Below are positions 1 through 8,438 of a DNA stretch of 64,000 nt, in pieces; within the stretch, counting starts at the first letter, position 1, and each line of letters starts with the position of its first letter. This stretch comes from Peribacillus sp044761665. GTDB taxonomy: Bacteria > Bacillota > Bacilli > Bacillales > DSM-1321. The translations under genes and the position numbers were made by a program. The stretch covers positions 1 to 64,000 of the forward strand of contig NZ_JBIWCW010000005.1 of NCBI RefSeq assembly GCF_044761665.1. The letters run 5' to 3'. Under the pieces are notes generated by a model that was not told the DNA's origin, made no database searches, and saw nothing but the letters and a program-made list of their open reading frames with translations.

Positions 1-135
1 AATGTTTGACTTGCTCATTTTGCTTTTTTAATAGTGTGTGCTCACTCAAAATTTACGTTGGCGCTTTGTTTTGTTCAGTTTTCAAAGAGCAATTTGTTTT
101 GTCGTTTACTCTGTAAGCGACTTTTACATCTTATC
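1..135 (-). promoter_or_regulatory. 16S rRNA operon leader with boxA
   Basis: Read on the minus strand, this stretch carries the Bacillus rRNA leader hallmark TTGCTCTTTGAAAACTGAAC (boxA antitermination region, about 74-93) and ends in GAGCAAGTCAAACATT at position 1, the sequence that normally directly precedes the 16S 5' end. The 16S gene itself should begin just left of the window. Transcription runs leftwards. The leader lies downstream of the two promoters at 128-264. Confidence 0.82.
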
Positions 136-157
136 ATGTTTCAGTTTGTGTTGTCAA
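128..157 (-). promoter_or_regulatory. rRNA promoter P2
   Basis: On the minus strand a TTGACA -35 (152-157) is followed after 18 bp by a TAAGAT -10 (128-133), directly ahead of the rRNA leader. It is the promoter proximal to 16S. The -35 matches consensus, as expected of rRNA P2 promoters. Confidence 0.75.
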
Positions 158-235
158 CATGTTTTTTGATGTTTTTTTATTTCGTTAAAGTTTTGTTGAA
201 GCTGCGAAAGCTGATGTCCCGCAGCGACATGTATT

Positions 236-264
236 AATATAACACCTATATTATTATAGGTCAA
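236..264 (-). promoter_or_regulatory. rRNA promoter P1
   Basis: On the minus strand TTGACC (259-264) and TATATT (236-241) are spaced by exactly 17 bp, about 107 bp upstream of P2. Tandem P1/P2 promoters are typical of Bacillus rrn operons. The promoter sits just downstream of the ygxA stop codon. Confidence 0.7.
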
Positions 265-292
265 TACTAAAAATGATTTTTTAAGATATTTT

Positions 293-1156
293 TTATACTT
301 TATAAAATCGGTGATAAACCTCGTGTCCTTTTGTCTCCGTTCTAATGGTATCGACTACTTTCTTTTCTATTAAGTATTCTAAAAGAACACCTATGTCCAA
401 TGAATAATAACTTAGTTCGGGATGTTCCATCAACTCTGCAATGCTCCAAGAACCTTCCCTTGTATTCATTATTTCAATTAAATGCTGAGAGCCGACATTT
501 GTGCGGGAGTATATAAGAAACTCGCTAGCTAGAAAAAGAAGTTCCAATCTTTTCTCCAAGGTTTCTTCACTGCTTATTAGTTCTTCATATAGCTTATATA
601 TTTCCGGCTCCATATGTTTCACTTGGTTCCATACCGTGACCTCGGGGTGAAAACCTTGTTCTATTATTTCCAAACGGGCCAGATGATGTAACGAATGAAC
701 AATGTGGTTATAGGCATCCAAGTAATGGCCATTTTCGAAAAAGTCTTTACCATCTTTATATCTACGAATTAATTTCGCGAATTCCATGCCCATCTTCAGC
801 TTTCTTCCATAGAAGGGAAACTCATGGATTTCGGTTTTCAACTGTTCCAAGTATTCATTGCGATCGAACAAGATCTTCCCATTATAAATCCAATCCACTA
901 CTTTTCGGTTTGATCCTAGCAAAATCCATTCTTTCACTTGTTTTTCTTTCACAACGTGTAAAGCAGCCTTCTTATCTTGATAGGTGTAATGTTTTAAATA
1001 AACGGGTTCCTCTGCATCATCGACAATGACAAAAAGAATATAGTCAAACGTATCGGTTATCGGACTGTTATGCTCTCTCTTTTCTATCAATAAAATTCCT
1101 AGTGTAGACTTTAAACTTGCTCGCTCTTGATAAATCGGGCGAAGGATATCTTCCAT
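293..1156 (-). CDS. ygxA: YgxA-like nucleotidyltransferase-related protein
   Basis: Protein of about 287 residues matching the YgxA family, which is described as nucleotidyltransferase-like; its substrate is unknown. The open frame extends to a TTG at 1198, but the only good ribosome binding site (GGAGG, 8 nt spacing) precedes the ATG at 1156, giving an N-terminus MEDILRPIYQERA. The middle holds a helical region with HSLHHLARLEIIE, and the C-terminus looks like a small winged-helix segment (SYYSLDIGVLLEYLIEKKVV). It lies beside an rrn operon, as ygxA does in B. subtilis. Family assignment rests on sequence recall and synteny. Confidence 0.8.
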   Translation of the reverse strand: MEDILRPIYQERASLKSTLGILLIEKREHNSPITDTFDYILFVIVDDAEEPVYLKHYTYQDKKAALHVVKEKQVKEWILLGSNRKVVDWIYNGKILFDRNEYLEQLKTEIHEFPFYGRKLKMGMEFAKLIRRYKDGKDFFENGHYLDAYNHIVHSLHHLARLEIIEQGFHPEVTVWNQVKHMEPEIYKLYEELISSEETLEKRLELLFLASEFLIYSRTNVGSQHLIEIMNTREGSWSIAELMEHPELSYYSLDIGVLLEYLIEKKVVDTIRTETKGHEVYHRFYKV

Positions 1157-1344
1157 TATAAATTCCTCCAAAACCTTTTTTCTTTTTACATTCGACAATT
1201 CTCTTCAAAAATCCTGTTTTTCAACCTAGATGAGATATCCAATTTTCCATTCATCATTCAACAGACATTTGTATCCTCTATTTCTTTTTTGTTCCAGACC
1301 TAGTTTATGTTATAGTTAAAGTTATATTTTAGGAGGGTCTGACC

Positions 1345-1707
1345 ATGGCTAAATATTCTAGCAAAATCAATAAAATCCGTACGTTTGCTTTAAGTTTGAT
1401 CTTCGTCGGCTTCATCGTGATGTATATTGGTCTATTCTTCAAATCGCATCCTATCGTCATGACGCTATTCATGGGCCTGGGACTTTTATTCATTATCGCA
1501 AGCACTGGCGTATACTTTTGGATTGGAATGCTTTCCACAAAATCGATCCAGGTTATCTGCCCGAACTGCGGTAAACCTACGAAAATATTGGGAAGGGTCG
1601 ATATATGTATGCATTGTAATGAATCATTGACCCTTGATAAAAAGTTAGAGGGCGAAGAATTCGATGAAAAATATAACCGCAAAAGCCTGAACGATTCATT
1701 GAAGTGA
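1345..1707 (+). CDS. ygzB: YgzB family membrane/zinc-ribbon protein
   Basis: 120-residue protein of the UPF0295 (YgzB) family with unknown function. Two hydrophobic helices are visible at about residues 13-35 and 40-63, followed by a soluble tail with two CxxC pairs (CPNCGK and CMHCNE) spaced like a small zinc ribbon. The start ATG has a GGAGGG ribosome binding site 8 nt upstream. It is convergent with perR, the same arrangement as in B. subtilis, and the two share a bidirectional terminator. Confidence 0.88.
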   Translation: MAKYSSKINKIRTFALSLIFVGFIVMYIGLFFKSHPIVMTLFMGLGLLFIIASTGVYFWIGMLSTKSIQVICPNCGKPTKILGRVDICMHCNESLTLDKKLEGEEFDEKYNRKSLNDSLK

Positions 1708-1730
1708 ATGTAGTTATAGGCTATTGCAAC

Positions 1731-1766
1731 AAAAAAAGTTCCAACCAAGTGGCGGAACTTTTTTTA
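1731..1766. terminator. bidirectional terminator between ygzB and perR
   Basis: A hairpin AAAAAGTTCC / GGAACTTTTT with an 11-nt loop has an A-run on one side and a T-run on the other, so it can end transcription from both convergent genes. Its right edge overlaps the perR stop codon. Confidence 0.85.
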
Positions 1767-2201
1767 ATGCGCTTCTTTCTTTGCACAATCTGTGCAGTCT
1801 CCGTAGATTTCCATCCGATGGTGACTTACGTTGAATCCGGTGACCTGTGCTGCAAAGTGCTCGACTTCATCCAATGCTGGATAATCGAAGTCAACGATCT
1901 TACCGCAATTTTGACAGATTACATGATAATGATTCGTTGTTACGAAATCGAATCTCGCTGACGAATCACCATAGGTTAGTTCTTTAACCAATCCCACTTC
2001 ACGGAACACACGCAGGTTGTTATAAACCGTAGCCACACTCATATTTGGAAACTTACCTTCTAACGCTTTATAGATATCATCAGCGGTAGGATGGGACATG
2101 GAGTTTATCAAATATTCAAGGATTGCATGGCGTTGTGGAGTTATTCTTACACCGGTATCTTTAAGGGAATCCAACGCTTCTTTCAACTGAACTTCAGACA
2201 C
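1764..2201 (-). CDS. perR: peroxide-sensing Fur-family repressor PerR
   Basis: Fe/Mn-dependent peroxide stress repressor of the Fur family. The N-terminal winged helix contains GVRITPQRHAILEYL and MSVATVYNNLRVF. The C-terminal half carries the metal-site residues (NHYHVICQNCGKIVDFD) and the structural zinc pairs CQNC and CTDC. I chose the GTG at 2201: it gives 145 residues, the length of B. subtilis PerR with an ungapped N-terminus, and a 9-nt gap to AGAGG, whereas the ATG at 2207 is almost on top of the Shine-Dalgarno. A PerR box lies 42 bp upstream, pointing to autorepression. Confidence 0.95.
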   Translation of the reverse strand: MSEVQLKEALDSLKDTGVRITPQRHAILEYLINSMSHPTADDIYKALEGKFPNMSVATVYNNLRVFREVGLVKELTYGDSSARFDFVTTNHYHVICQNCGKIVDFDYPALDEVEHFAAQVTGFNVSHHRMEIYGDCTDCAKKEAH

Positions 2202-2242
2202 CGTCATCCACCTCTTTTTCTAATCAAGTATGAATTATTACA

Positions 2243-2257
2243 TTATAATGTTTATAA
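2243..2257. promoter_or_regulatory. PerR box upstream of perR
   Basis: TTATAATGTTTATAA matches the PerR operator consensus TTATAATNATTATAA at all defined positions but one and lies just upstream of the perR start. Autoregulation of perR through such a box is known in B. subtilis. Confidence 0.75.
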
Positions 2258-2351
2258 ATAGTGTACTCCCCATCAGTTAGGTTTGTCAATCTTTCTACAT
2301 CCTTAGTTTATTCACCATTCATTTATATATTTCTTATTTTTAAAGTTGATT

Positions 2352-3296
2352 CTAGTATCCCTTTTTAGGGTCGATGACATTAATGAAATCATTTCCCTTT
2401 TGAAGAAATTCTTTCATGTTTTCTTCGAAAATCGCAAAGGTCCTTGGTAAATATTCACTGCTTTTACTTGATAGATGCGGTGTTACCGTTACATTATCCA
2501 TGCTCCAGAAAGGATGACCTTTTTCTAATGGTTCTGGTTCGAATACATCCAAGATTGCATGAGCCAGTTCATGGTTTTCCATGGCATCCACCAGCACTTC
2601 TTCTTTTACTAGGTCCCCACGTCCGATGTTCATGAAAACGGCAGAGCACTTCATTGCCTGAAAATGTTCTTTCTTTAGTAAATCCTTCGTTTCAGGTGTA
2701 CTAGGTAAAACACAAACGATGTAATCCGCTTTGGGCAACGCTTCCCCTATCTCAGTAAGTCTATATAGATGATCAATGTGTTCAACGGCTTTACCGCTTC
2801 GATTGACTCCGAGGGTCGTCATTCTAAATGCCTTGGCAAGACGTGCCACTTCCCCGCCGATAGCCCCTGTACCAAGGATGAGCATCGTTTTTCCATTCAA
2901 TTCGCCCACTTCTATCTTCCGGTCCCATATTTCGGCGGCTTCATTCTCAATTAGTTGCTTTAATTTTTTTTCATACTGCAACAACATGCCCATTGTGTAT
3001 TCCGCCATTGGGATTTTATGAATGCCCCTTGCATTTGTCACCAGGATTCCGCGTTTCTCAATGGATGTCATAGGCAATAATTCCAGGCCGGCGCTCATGA
3101 CCATGATCCATTTCACATTCACAGCCCGTTCAATGATTTCATCCGTTAAATCTTCTCCATATGTAATAAGAACTTCAGCTTCTTGAAGTTTTTCATCGGT
3201 CCATGTTTCTTGGTAATGGAATGTAAGATTTGGGAAAGTACGGGTCATCTTCGTTTGAATGTCTTCTTTTGGAATGATTGTTGAAAGTATTAACAT
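2352..3296 (-). CDS. D-isomer-specific 2-hydroxyacid dehydrogenase
   Basis: NAD(P)-dependent dehydrogenase of the D-lactate/phosphoglycerate dehydrogenase superfamily, about 314 residues, cytosolic. The Rossmann motif LGTGAIGGEVARLAK sits in the middle. The catalytic residues appear as the Arg in NIGRGDLV, the Glu in DVFEPEPL and the His in VTPHLSSK. The substrate cannot be told from sequence. A GTG (3299) and an ATG (3296) are adjacent; the ATG has the better 8-nt spacing to GGAG. It is separated from the upstream aminopeptidase gene by a terminator hairpin. Confidence 0.85.
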   Translation of the reverse strand: MLILSTIIPKEDIQTKMTRTFPNLTFHYQETWTDEKLQEAEVLITYGEDLTDEIIERAVNVKWIMVMSAGLELLPMTSIEKRGILVTNARGIHKIPMAEYTMGMLLQYEKKLKQLIENEAAEIWDRKIEVGELNGKTMLILGTGAIGGEVARLAKAFRMTTLGVNRSGKAVEHIDHLYRLTEIGEALPKADYIVCVLPSTPETKDLLKKEHFQAMKCSAVFMNIGRGDLVKEEVLVDAMENHELAHAILDVFEPEPLEKGHPFWSMDNVTVTPHLSSKSSEYLPRTFAIFEENMKEFLQKGNDFINVIDPKKGY

Positions 3297-3320
3297 CACT
3301 ATCTCTCCTTTTTTTTACAT

Positions 3321-3348
3321 AAAAAAACACGGGCACTTTATGTCCCGC
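3321..3348 (-). terminator. terminator after the aminopeptidase gene
   Basis: On the minus strand CGGGACA ... TGCCCG forms a hairpin with one bulged A, followed by TGTTTTTTT. It lies between the aminopeptidase gene and the dehydrogenase gene. Confidence 0.65.
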
Positions 3349-3442
3349 GCAACTTTTCATGAGGAGGTATTCCCTTAATTAATCATATTCAGGGGTCCTC
3401 TTTTTGAGTTGGACAAACGCCTCTCCCTATTAAAAAGGGCTT

Positions 3443-4552
3443 TTATTTTAAGTGATCAGGGTTTAAATGGCATAATTCCGACGGTACAAATAAACCGTCC
3501 TTACGTATCAGTATATCATCAAAGTAGATGTCCCCGCCTCCATATTCTGGGCGCTGGATCAAGACCATGTCCCAATGTGAAGAAGATTGGTTCCCATTAT
3601 CGGCTTCTTGATAGGATTGACCCGCTGCAAGGTGAAGGCTCCCGCTAATCTTCTCGTCAAAGAGGATATCGCCCATAGGTTCCAGAATATACGGGTTGAC
3701 ACCCATTGCGAATTCCCCGATATAACGGGATCCTTCATCCCCATCGAGTAGCCTGTTCATTTTGTCCGATTGATTGGAAGTCGCTTTCATGATTCTCCCC
3801 TCTTGAAACGAGAGTGTGATGTCCTGAAAGACATTGCCTTGATAGGCAGAAGACGTGTTGAAGGATATCGTTCCATTGACACTATCTTTCAGAGGTGCCG
3901 TGAATACTTCTCCGTCTGGCAGGTTATGATTTCCCGCGCAAATGACGGCAGGCATATTTTTTATCGAAAAAGTGAGGTCGGTCCCCGGCGAAAGGATTCG
4001 GACTTGATCAGTCCGCTCCATCCATTCCTTCAACACTTTCATGGCCCTTTCCATCTTGCGATAATCCAGTGTGCAAACGTTTAACAAGAAATCTTCATAT
4101 TGTTCAAAGCTCATGCCGGCTTTTTTTGCAGAACCGATGGTCGGAAAATTCAGCAGGACCCAGCGCCGATTATTGACGAAAAACATCGTGGACGTTTTCA
4201 TGGCCGCCTCTTGAAGATGATATCTTTCCGGAGGCACAATCGCCCCTCTCCCCTCGCTACCGTCACCGGACACGATGATGAGGGCATCTACGTCTTCGTA
4301 TTTCTTATAATTCCACTCCGATAAGGTATCGAGCTGCTCCTTAACATTCCCTCTAAGGAGATGACTGGTGATTTCATCATCTTCGAGTTCCGCATAAGGA
4401 TAGGCACCCATTCTATAGGCTTCATCAATCAGTTCCTTCATTAGAGCTTTTGCGGCTACAGGTCCACGGATCAAGACCCTCTCTTTCGCCTGCAATCTCA
4501 ATGAATGATGAATCAGCCGCTCCGCAAGTTTGGTCAGTCGCTCATCCTTCAT
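3443..4552 (-). CDS. M29 family aminopeptidase (AmpS/PepS type)
   Basis: Cytosolic metallo-aminopeptidase of the M29 (thermophilic aminopeptidase) family, 369 residues, the usual length. Recognisable family segments are the ALIIVSGDG and AIVPPERY region near the N-terminal third, LSPGTDLTFSIKNMP, the NLPDGEVFTAPLKDSVNG block that contains a metal-binding Glu, and the C-terminal SSHWDMVLIQRPE segment with His and Asp ligands. It follows bcp by 11 bp on the same strand, so co-transcription is likely. The ribosome binding site is weak (AAGG), which suits translational coupling. The in vivo peptide substrates are unknown. Confidence 0.88.
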   Translation of the reverse strand: MKDERLTKLAERLIHHSLRLQAKERVLIRGPVAAKALMKELIDEAYRMGAYPYAELEDDEITSHLLRGNVKEQLDTLSEWNYKKYEDVDALIIVSGDGSEGRGAIVPPERYHLQEAAMKTSTMFFVNNRRWVLLNFPTIGSAKKAGMSFEQYEDFLLNVCTLDYRKMERAMKVLKEWMERTDQVRILSPGTDLTFSIKNMPAVICAGNHNLPDGEVFTAPLKDSVNGTISFNTSSAYQGNVFQDITLSFQEGRIMKATSNQSDKMNRLLDGDEGSRYIGEFAMGVNPYILEPMGDILFDEKISGSLHLAAGQSYQEADNGNQSSSHWDMVLIQRPEYGGGDIYFDDILIRKDGLFVPSELCHLNPDHLK

Positions 4553-4563
4553 TAGCCTGTACC

Positions 4564-5034
4564 TTATTTTTCTAAGTCGCGAAGAGTTTCTAACGCTTCT
4601 TCGACGTGGCCCTTCACTTTGACTTTACGCCATTCTTTCACGATCTTCCCTTCCTTATCAATCAGGAAAGTCGAACGCTCGATGCCCATGTATTCCTTAC
4701 CGAAGTTCTTTTTCAATTTCCATACGCCGTATAATTCAGCAACTTCCTGCTTTTCATCCGCAAGCAACAGGAAAGGCAGCCCATGTTTTTCAATGAATTT
4801 TTCATGTCGCGCTGCCGGATCCGGGCTAATCCCGATGATGACAGCATCGAGCTCTTCGAATTGCTCATTATGGTCACGGAAATCACACGCTTCCGTTGTA
4901 CAACCGGGTGTCATGTCTTTTGGGTAAAAATATAATACAACGTGTTTACCACTGAATTGTGATAGGGAAACTTGTTCTCCGTTGTTTGCTGGCAGTTGAA
5001 AATCAGGTGCTTTTTCTCCAATGTTAAGTGTCAT
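4564..5034 (-). CDS. bcp: thioredoxin-dependent thiol peroxidase (BCP/PrxQ)
   Basis: Atypical 2-Cys peroxiredoxin of the BCP type that reduces peroxides with electrons from thioredoxin. The motif DMTPGCTTEACDF holds the peroxidatic Cys45 and resolving Cys50. Length is 156 residues, normal for the family. The frame is open up to 5100, but GGAGGGG precedes the ATG at 5034 and the N-terminus MTLNIGEKAPDF is typical. It corresponds to B. subtilis ygaF, which also neighbours perR, and so fits a peroxide-defence neighbourhood. Confidence 0.93.
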   Translation of the reverse strand: MTLNIGEKAPDFQLPANNGEQVSLSQFSGKHVVLYFYPKDMTPGCTTEACDFRDHNEQFEELDAVIIGISPDPAARHEKFIEKHGLPFLLLADEKQEVAELYGVWKLKKNFGKEYMGIERSTFLIDKEGKIVKEWRKVKVKGHVEEALETLRDLEK

Positions 5035-5096
5035 TCTAACCCCTCCATTTCTTTCATTATGGTAAGCGTACCCAATAATCGAAAGAAACACAACTT

Positions 5097-5519
5097 TCAT
5101 TTCTTCTTGTTCTTTTCCTTCTGCTCGAAATCGATTACGGCCCTTATCACAAAGGCGGCCGGAAGCGTGTAGCCAATGAATGCTTGGATTGTCGCGATCA
5201 TCCGGCCAATCCCGATTGGCGAGATATCCCCGTATCCAACCGAGAACATTGTCATCGCACTAAAATAGAAGGATGTCTTCAGCTGCTCAGAAAAGGTCCC
5301 ATCCAACCGATTGCCCATATCAAGAATCACCGAATGATTCTGAAGCTCGTATAATAAATAAATCAGTGCAAAACCAACTAATAATGTCGCATATAAATTG
5401 CCGAGCCAGAGCATATCTTCAAGAGAAAACTTCTTTGCCTCCGACTCAGAAAGAAATAAGGTCCGAATGCTCATCACCATGCAAAAGATAATCCCCACAA
5501 TCAAAATATAAAAGGTCAT
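5097..5519 (-). CDS. two-TM potassium channel family protein
   Basis: 140-residue membrane protein with an N-terminal helix, a second helix near residues 45-62, the pore loop with selectivity filter FSVGYGDISP at about residues 93-102, and a final helix ending in a Lys-rich cytoplasmic tail. This is the Ion_trans_2 pore architecture. No RCK or other ligand-sensing domain is present, so gating is not predictable. It lies just upstream of bcp, on the same strand with a 62-bp gap. Confidence 0.87.
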   Translation of the reverse strand: MTFYILIVGIIFCMVMSIRTLFLSESEAKKFSLEDMLWLGNLYATLLVGFALIYLLYELQNHSVILDMGNRLDGTFSEQLKTSFYFSAMTMFSVGYGDISPIGIGRMIATIQAFIGYTLPAAFVIRAVIDFEQKEKNKKK

Positions 5520-5591
5520 CCCTACGCCTCATTTCAAAACAGCCCACTCCCCCTATACATACTCTTAAACGAGTCAATATATGCTCGGTTT

Positions 5592-5690
5592 AGGGGGGCA
5601 GACCCTATTTCCCAAACACTTCAGATCGAAAAATACGTAGATGCAGCAGGCGTTTTGACGATATGCGGTGGGGGTCAGACCCCATTTCCC
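5592..5690 (+). repeat. REP-like doublet 1
   Basis: Two same-orientation copies of a palindromic element (consensus GGGGTCAGACCCYATTTCCC) whose centres are 77 bp apart. The left copy, near 5593, has one change (GGGGGGCAGACCC); the right copy, 5670-5690, is exact. The doublet lies in the intergenic gap between the channel gene and the cobalamin riboswitch. Confidence 0.8.
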
Positions 5691-5817
5691 GACTTTTTCC
5701 TTGTTGACCCATACAATTGGGGTATGCTAAGATGGGTTAAATTTTTATAATATTTTATATTATTAGAATTTACTATCTGTTTTTTATATGGACGAGTTTT
5801 TTTGAATTTAATATGTG

Positions 5818-6010
5818 GAGATAGGTTCCTAATTTTTTAGGATGAAAAGGGAAGTCCGGTGTAATTCCGGCGCGGTCCCGCCACTGTAATGGGAATGTTA
5901 GGGCTATGTTTGTTGCCACTGATCTTTATGATTGGGAAGGCTTTAGCCGCTAAGTTAGATTCCTTGAGCCAGGAGACCTGCCTATTTCGACAACACTGTT
6001 TTAACCTACG
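5818..6010 (+). promoter_or_regulatory. cobalamin (B12) riboswitch
   Basis: Contains the characteristic conserved blocks of the cobalamin riboswitch in order: AAGGGAAGTCCGGTG, then GCGGTCCCGCCACTGTAATG, then a GCCACTG repeat, and the B12 box GAGCCAGGAGACCTGCC at about 5969-5985. It precedes metE, so adenosyl- or methylcobalamin should switch off the B12-independent methionine synthase. Such control of metE is an established arrangement in other bacteria. Expression control is probably transcriptional, through the two hairpins that follow. Confidence 0.93.
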
Positions 6011-6044
6011 GGAGATAGGGAAGTGTTAGGGACCTTATAAGGAT

Positions 6045-6119
6045 AAGGGGTATTTTCGTGCCCCTTTATTTTAAGCATTTCTAACTTTCTCTTTTGACGG
6101 TTAGGGGTGCTTTTTTTGT
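6045..6119 (+). terminator. tandem terminator hairpins of the riboswitch
   Basis: Two hairpins follow the aptamer. The first is AAGGGGTA / TGCCCCTT with loop TTTTCG and a short T-rich tail, at about 6046-6073. The second is a 12-bp stem AGCATTTCTAAC / GTTAGGGGTGCT containing three G-T wobbles and followed by TTTTTTGTT. They are placed to end transcription before metE when B12 is bound. Confidence 0.75.
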
Positions 6120-6148
6120 TGATATTTCATTAAAAGGAGATGGATGTG

Positions 6149-8434
6149 TTGAAAAGTAGTAATATAGGGTACCCACGAATCGGTGAGGATCGTGAATGGA
6201 AACGTACATTAGAGGCATATTGGGCTGGAACATTAAACGAAACGGAATTCACGTCGCAATTGGAAGCGATCCGTTTAGGCAATTTGCAGAAACAAAAGGA
6301 TCAAGGCATCAATATCATCCCGGTCAACGACTTTACGTTATATGATCAAATGCTCGATATGTCCGTCATGTTCGGCCTGGTGCCTGAGCGATATTCGGCT
6401 TATAAAGGTGGCAGTGTCCCCCTTTCCGTTTATTATTCAATGGCCCGTGGGAACAAGGATGAAGTCGCTTCCGAAATGACGAAATGGTTCAATACAAATT
6501 ATCACTATATCGTTCCAGAGTTAAAACAGTCTCAGCTTACGTTGACAGAAAACAAGCCGCTTGCCGCTTACCGCGAAGCCAAGGAAAAACTAGGAATCGA
6601 TACGAAACCGGTTATAGTCGGACCTTACACATTCATTTCTTTGTCAAAAGGCTATGATAAAAAAGATCTTCCGGCCATCATCCTGAGCTTGTTGCCTTTA
6701 TACACAAAAATTTTGCGAGAGCTGGAACAAGAAGGCGTGAAGTGGGTGCAGATCGATGAACCTTCCCTTGTTTCTTCCCTTTCCAAAGACGAAATGAAAA
6801 CTGTTACATACCTGTATGAAAAATTGAATGAAGCTGCACCCAACTTGAACATCATGCTGCAAACATACTTTGATGCTGTAGAGCACTACCAAGAAGTGAT
6901 CGACTTGCCCGTTCAAGGAATTGGCCTTGATTTGGTCCATGACAAAGGAAAAAATCTCAGCAATCTTCAAACAGTCGGTTTCCCGCAAGATAAAATACTT
7001 GGGGCCGGTGTGATTGACGGGAAAAATATTTGGCTTTCTGACTTGACGAAAAAAATCGAGTTGGTCGGGTCCATTACGAAACACGTAGCCGAAGATCGAA
7101 TTTGGCTTCAACCTTCCTGCTCCCTGCTACATGTTCCAGTGACGGTTCGAAACGAGACAGAACTAGCTAGCGATGTGAAAGAAGCCCTTGCCTTTGCTGA
7201 TGAGAAACTAGAAGAAATCACGCTTTTGGTCAGAGGGAACAACGAAGGTCTAGAATCAATCGAAGAAAAGGTGGCGGCAAACAAAGCTGCATGGCAGACC
7301 TTAAAGAATTCAAAGGCCAGAAACCATAAAGACGTGCAATCCGCTGTTGAACAGTCGAAGCTGCAAACCCATGGCCGTACCCTGCCATTTAAACAGCGCT
7401 ATCAAAAACAACAGGAGTATTTCAACCTGCCTTTCCTTCCAACCACTACAATTGGAAGCTTTCCGCAGACCGCGGAAGTTAAACAGGCCCGCGGGAAATT
7501 CAAACGCGGTGAATGGACATCTGATCAATATGAAGCATTCGTGAACGAGGAGATTGGCAGATGGATTGATATCCAGGAAGAAATCGGCTTGGATGTCCTT
7601 GTGCACGGGGAGTTCGAACGAACGGATATGGTCGAGTTCTTCGGTCATAAGCTGGGTGGATTCGTCTTTCTTGAAAAAGGATGGGTTCAGTCTTATGGCT
7701 CCCGCTGTGTAAAGCCTCCCGTGATCTATGGCGATGTCCATTTCATCGATCCGATGACGGTCAAAGAAAGTGTGTATGCACAAGCCTTGACTAAAAAAAC
7801 GGTGAAGGGAATGCTGACCGGTCCCGTTACGATTCTGAACTGGTCGTTCGTCCGTGACGATATTTCACGGGAAAATATCTGCTATCAATTGGCATTGGCC
7901 TTGAAACAAGAAGTAGAGGCATTGGAATCAGCAGGGATCAAAATGATCCAAGTCGATGAACCAGCCCTGCGTGAAGGCCTTCCATTGAAAAAAAGCGACC
8001 GTGATGAATACTTAAACTGGGCGGTCCATTCATTTTTGATTTCCACTTCGAGCGTCGAAGACACAACACAAATTCACACTCATATGTGCTATTGTGATTT
8101 CAACAGCTTCATGGATGTCATCTCTTCCCTGGACGCTGATGTGATTTCCATCGAAACTTCTCGAAGCCATGGGGAGCTCGCTTCCGCTTTCGAGGAAAAA
8201 ACATATGAAAAAGGAATCGGTCTTGGTGTGTATGACATTCATAGCCCTCGCGTTCCTGCAGTGGAAGAAATGGTCGATATGATTGAACGCGGTATCAAGG
8301 TGCTGGATAAAGATCAATTTTGGATCAATCCTGACTGTGGCCTGAAAACAAGGGCTGTTCCTGAAACCGTTGCTTCTCTGAAAAATATGGTTGAAGCTGC
8401 AACAATAGTCCGGAATAAGCTATTGGTCCCATAG
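6149..8434 (+). CDS. metE: cobalamin-independent methionine synthase MetE
   Basis: Transfers the methyl group of 5-methyltetrahydrofolate (polyglutamate) to homocysteine, the last step of methionine synthesis, without B12. Full-length two-barrel MetE of about 760 residues. The N-terminal SNIGYPRIGEDREWKR is typical, and the C-terminal zinc site is visible in HTHMCYCDF and NPDCGLKTR. The ATG at 6140 overlaps the AAAGGAG ribosome binding site, so the GTG at 6146 or, with 9-nt spacing, the TTG at 6149 is the real start. It is under a B12 riboswitch and ends 4 bp before the thioesterase gene. Confidence 0.95.
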   Translation: MKSSNIGYPRIGEDREWKRTLEAYWAGTLNETEFTSQLEAIRLGNLQKQKDQGINIIPVNDFTLYDQMLDMSVMFGLVPERYSAYKGGSVPLSVYYSMARGNKDEVASEMTKWFNTNYHYIVPELKQSQLTLTENKPLAAYREAKEKLGIDTKPVIVGPYTFISLSKGYDKKDLPAIILSLLPLYTKILRELEQEGVKWVQIDEPSLVSSLSKDEMKTVTYLYEKLNEAAPNLNIMLQTYFDAVEHYQEVIDLPVQGIGLDLVHDKGKNLSNLQTVGFPQDKILGAGVIDGKNIWLSDLTKKIELVGSITKHVAEDRIWLQPSCSLLHVPVTVRNETELASDVKEALAFADEKLEEITLLVRGNNEGLESIEEKVAANKAAWQTLKNSKARNHKDVQSAVEQSKLQTHGRTLPFKQRYQKQQEYFNLPFLPTTTIGSFPQTAEVKQARGKFKRGEWTSDQYEAFVNEEIGRWIDIQEEIGLDVLVHGEFERTDMVEFFGHKLGGFVFLEKGWVQSYGSRCVKPPVIYGDVHFIDPMTVKESVYAQALTKKTVKGMLTGPVTILNWSFVRDDISRENICYQLALALKQEVEALESAGIKMIQVDEPALREGLPLKKSDRDEYLNWAVHSFLISTSSVEDTTQIHTHMCYCDFNSFMDVISSLDADVISIETSRSHGELASAFEEKTYEKGIGLGVYDIHSPRVPAVEEMVDMIERGIKVLDKDQFWINPDCGLKTRAVPETVASLKNMVEAATIVRNKLLVP

Positions 8435-8438
8435 GAAA

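Noticed and set aside
1334..1344. GGGTCTGACC upstream of ygzB resembling an inverted REP core
   Set aside because: It is part of the ygzB ribosome binding site; the ATTTCCC flank of the REP family is missing and the match is short.
1329..1748. 139-codon minus-strand frame opposite ygzB
   Set aside because: It is antisense to a well-supported gene with its own ribosome binding site and zinc-ribbon motif, and has no ribosome binding site.
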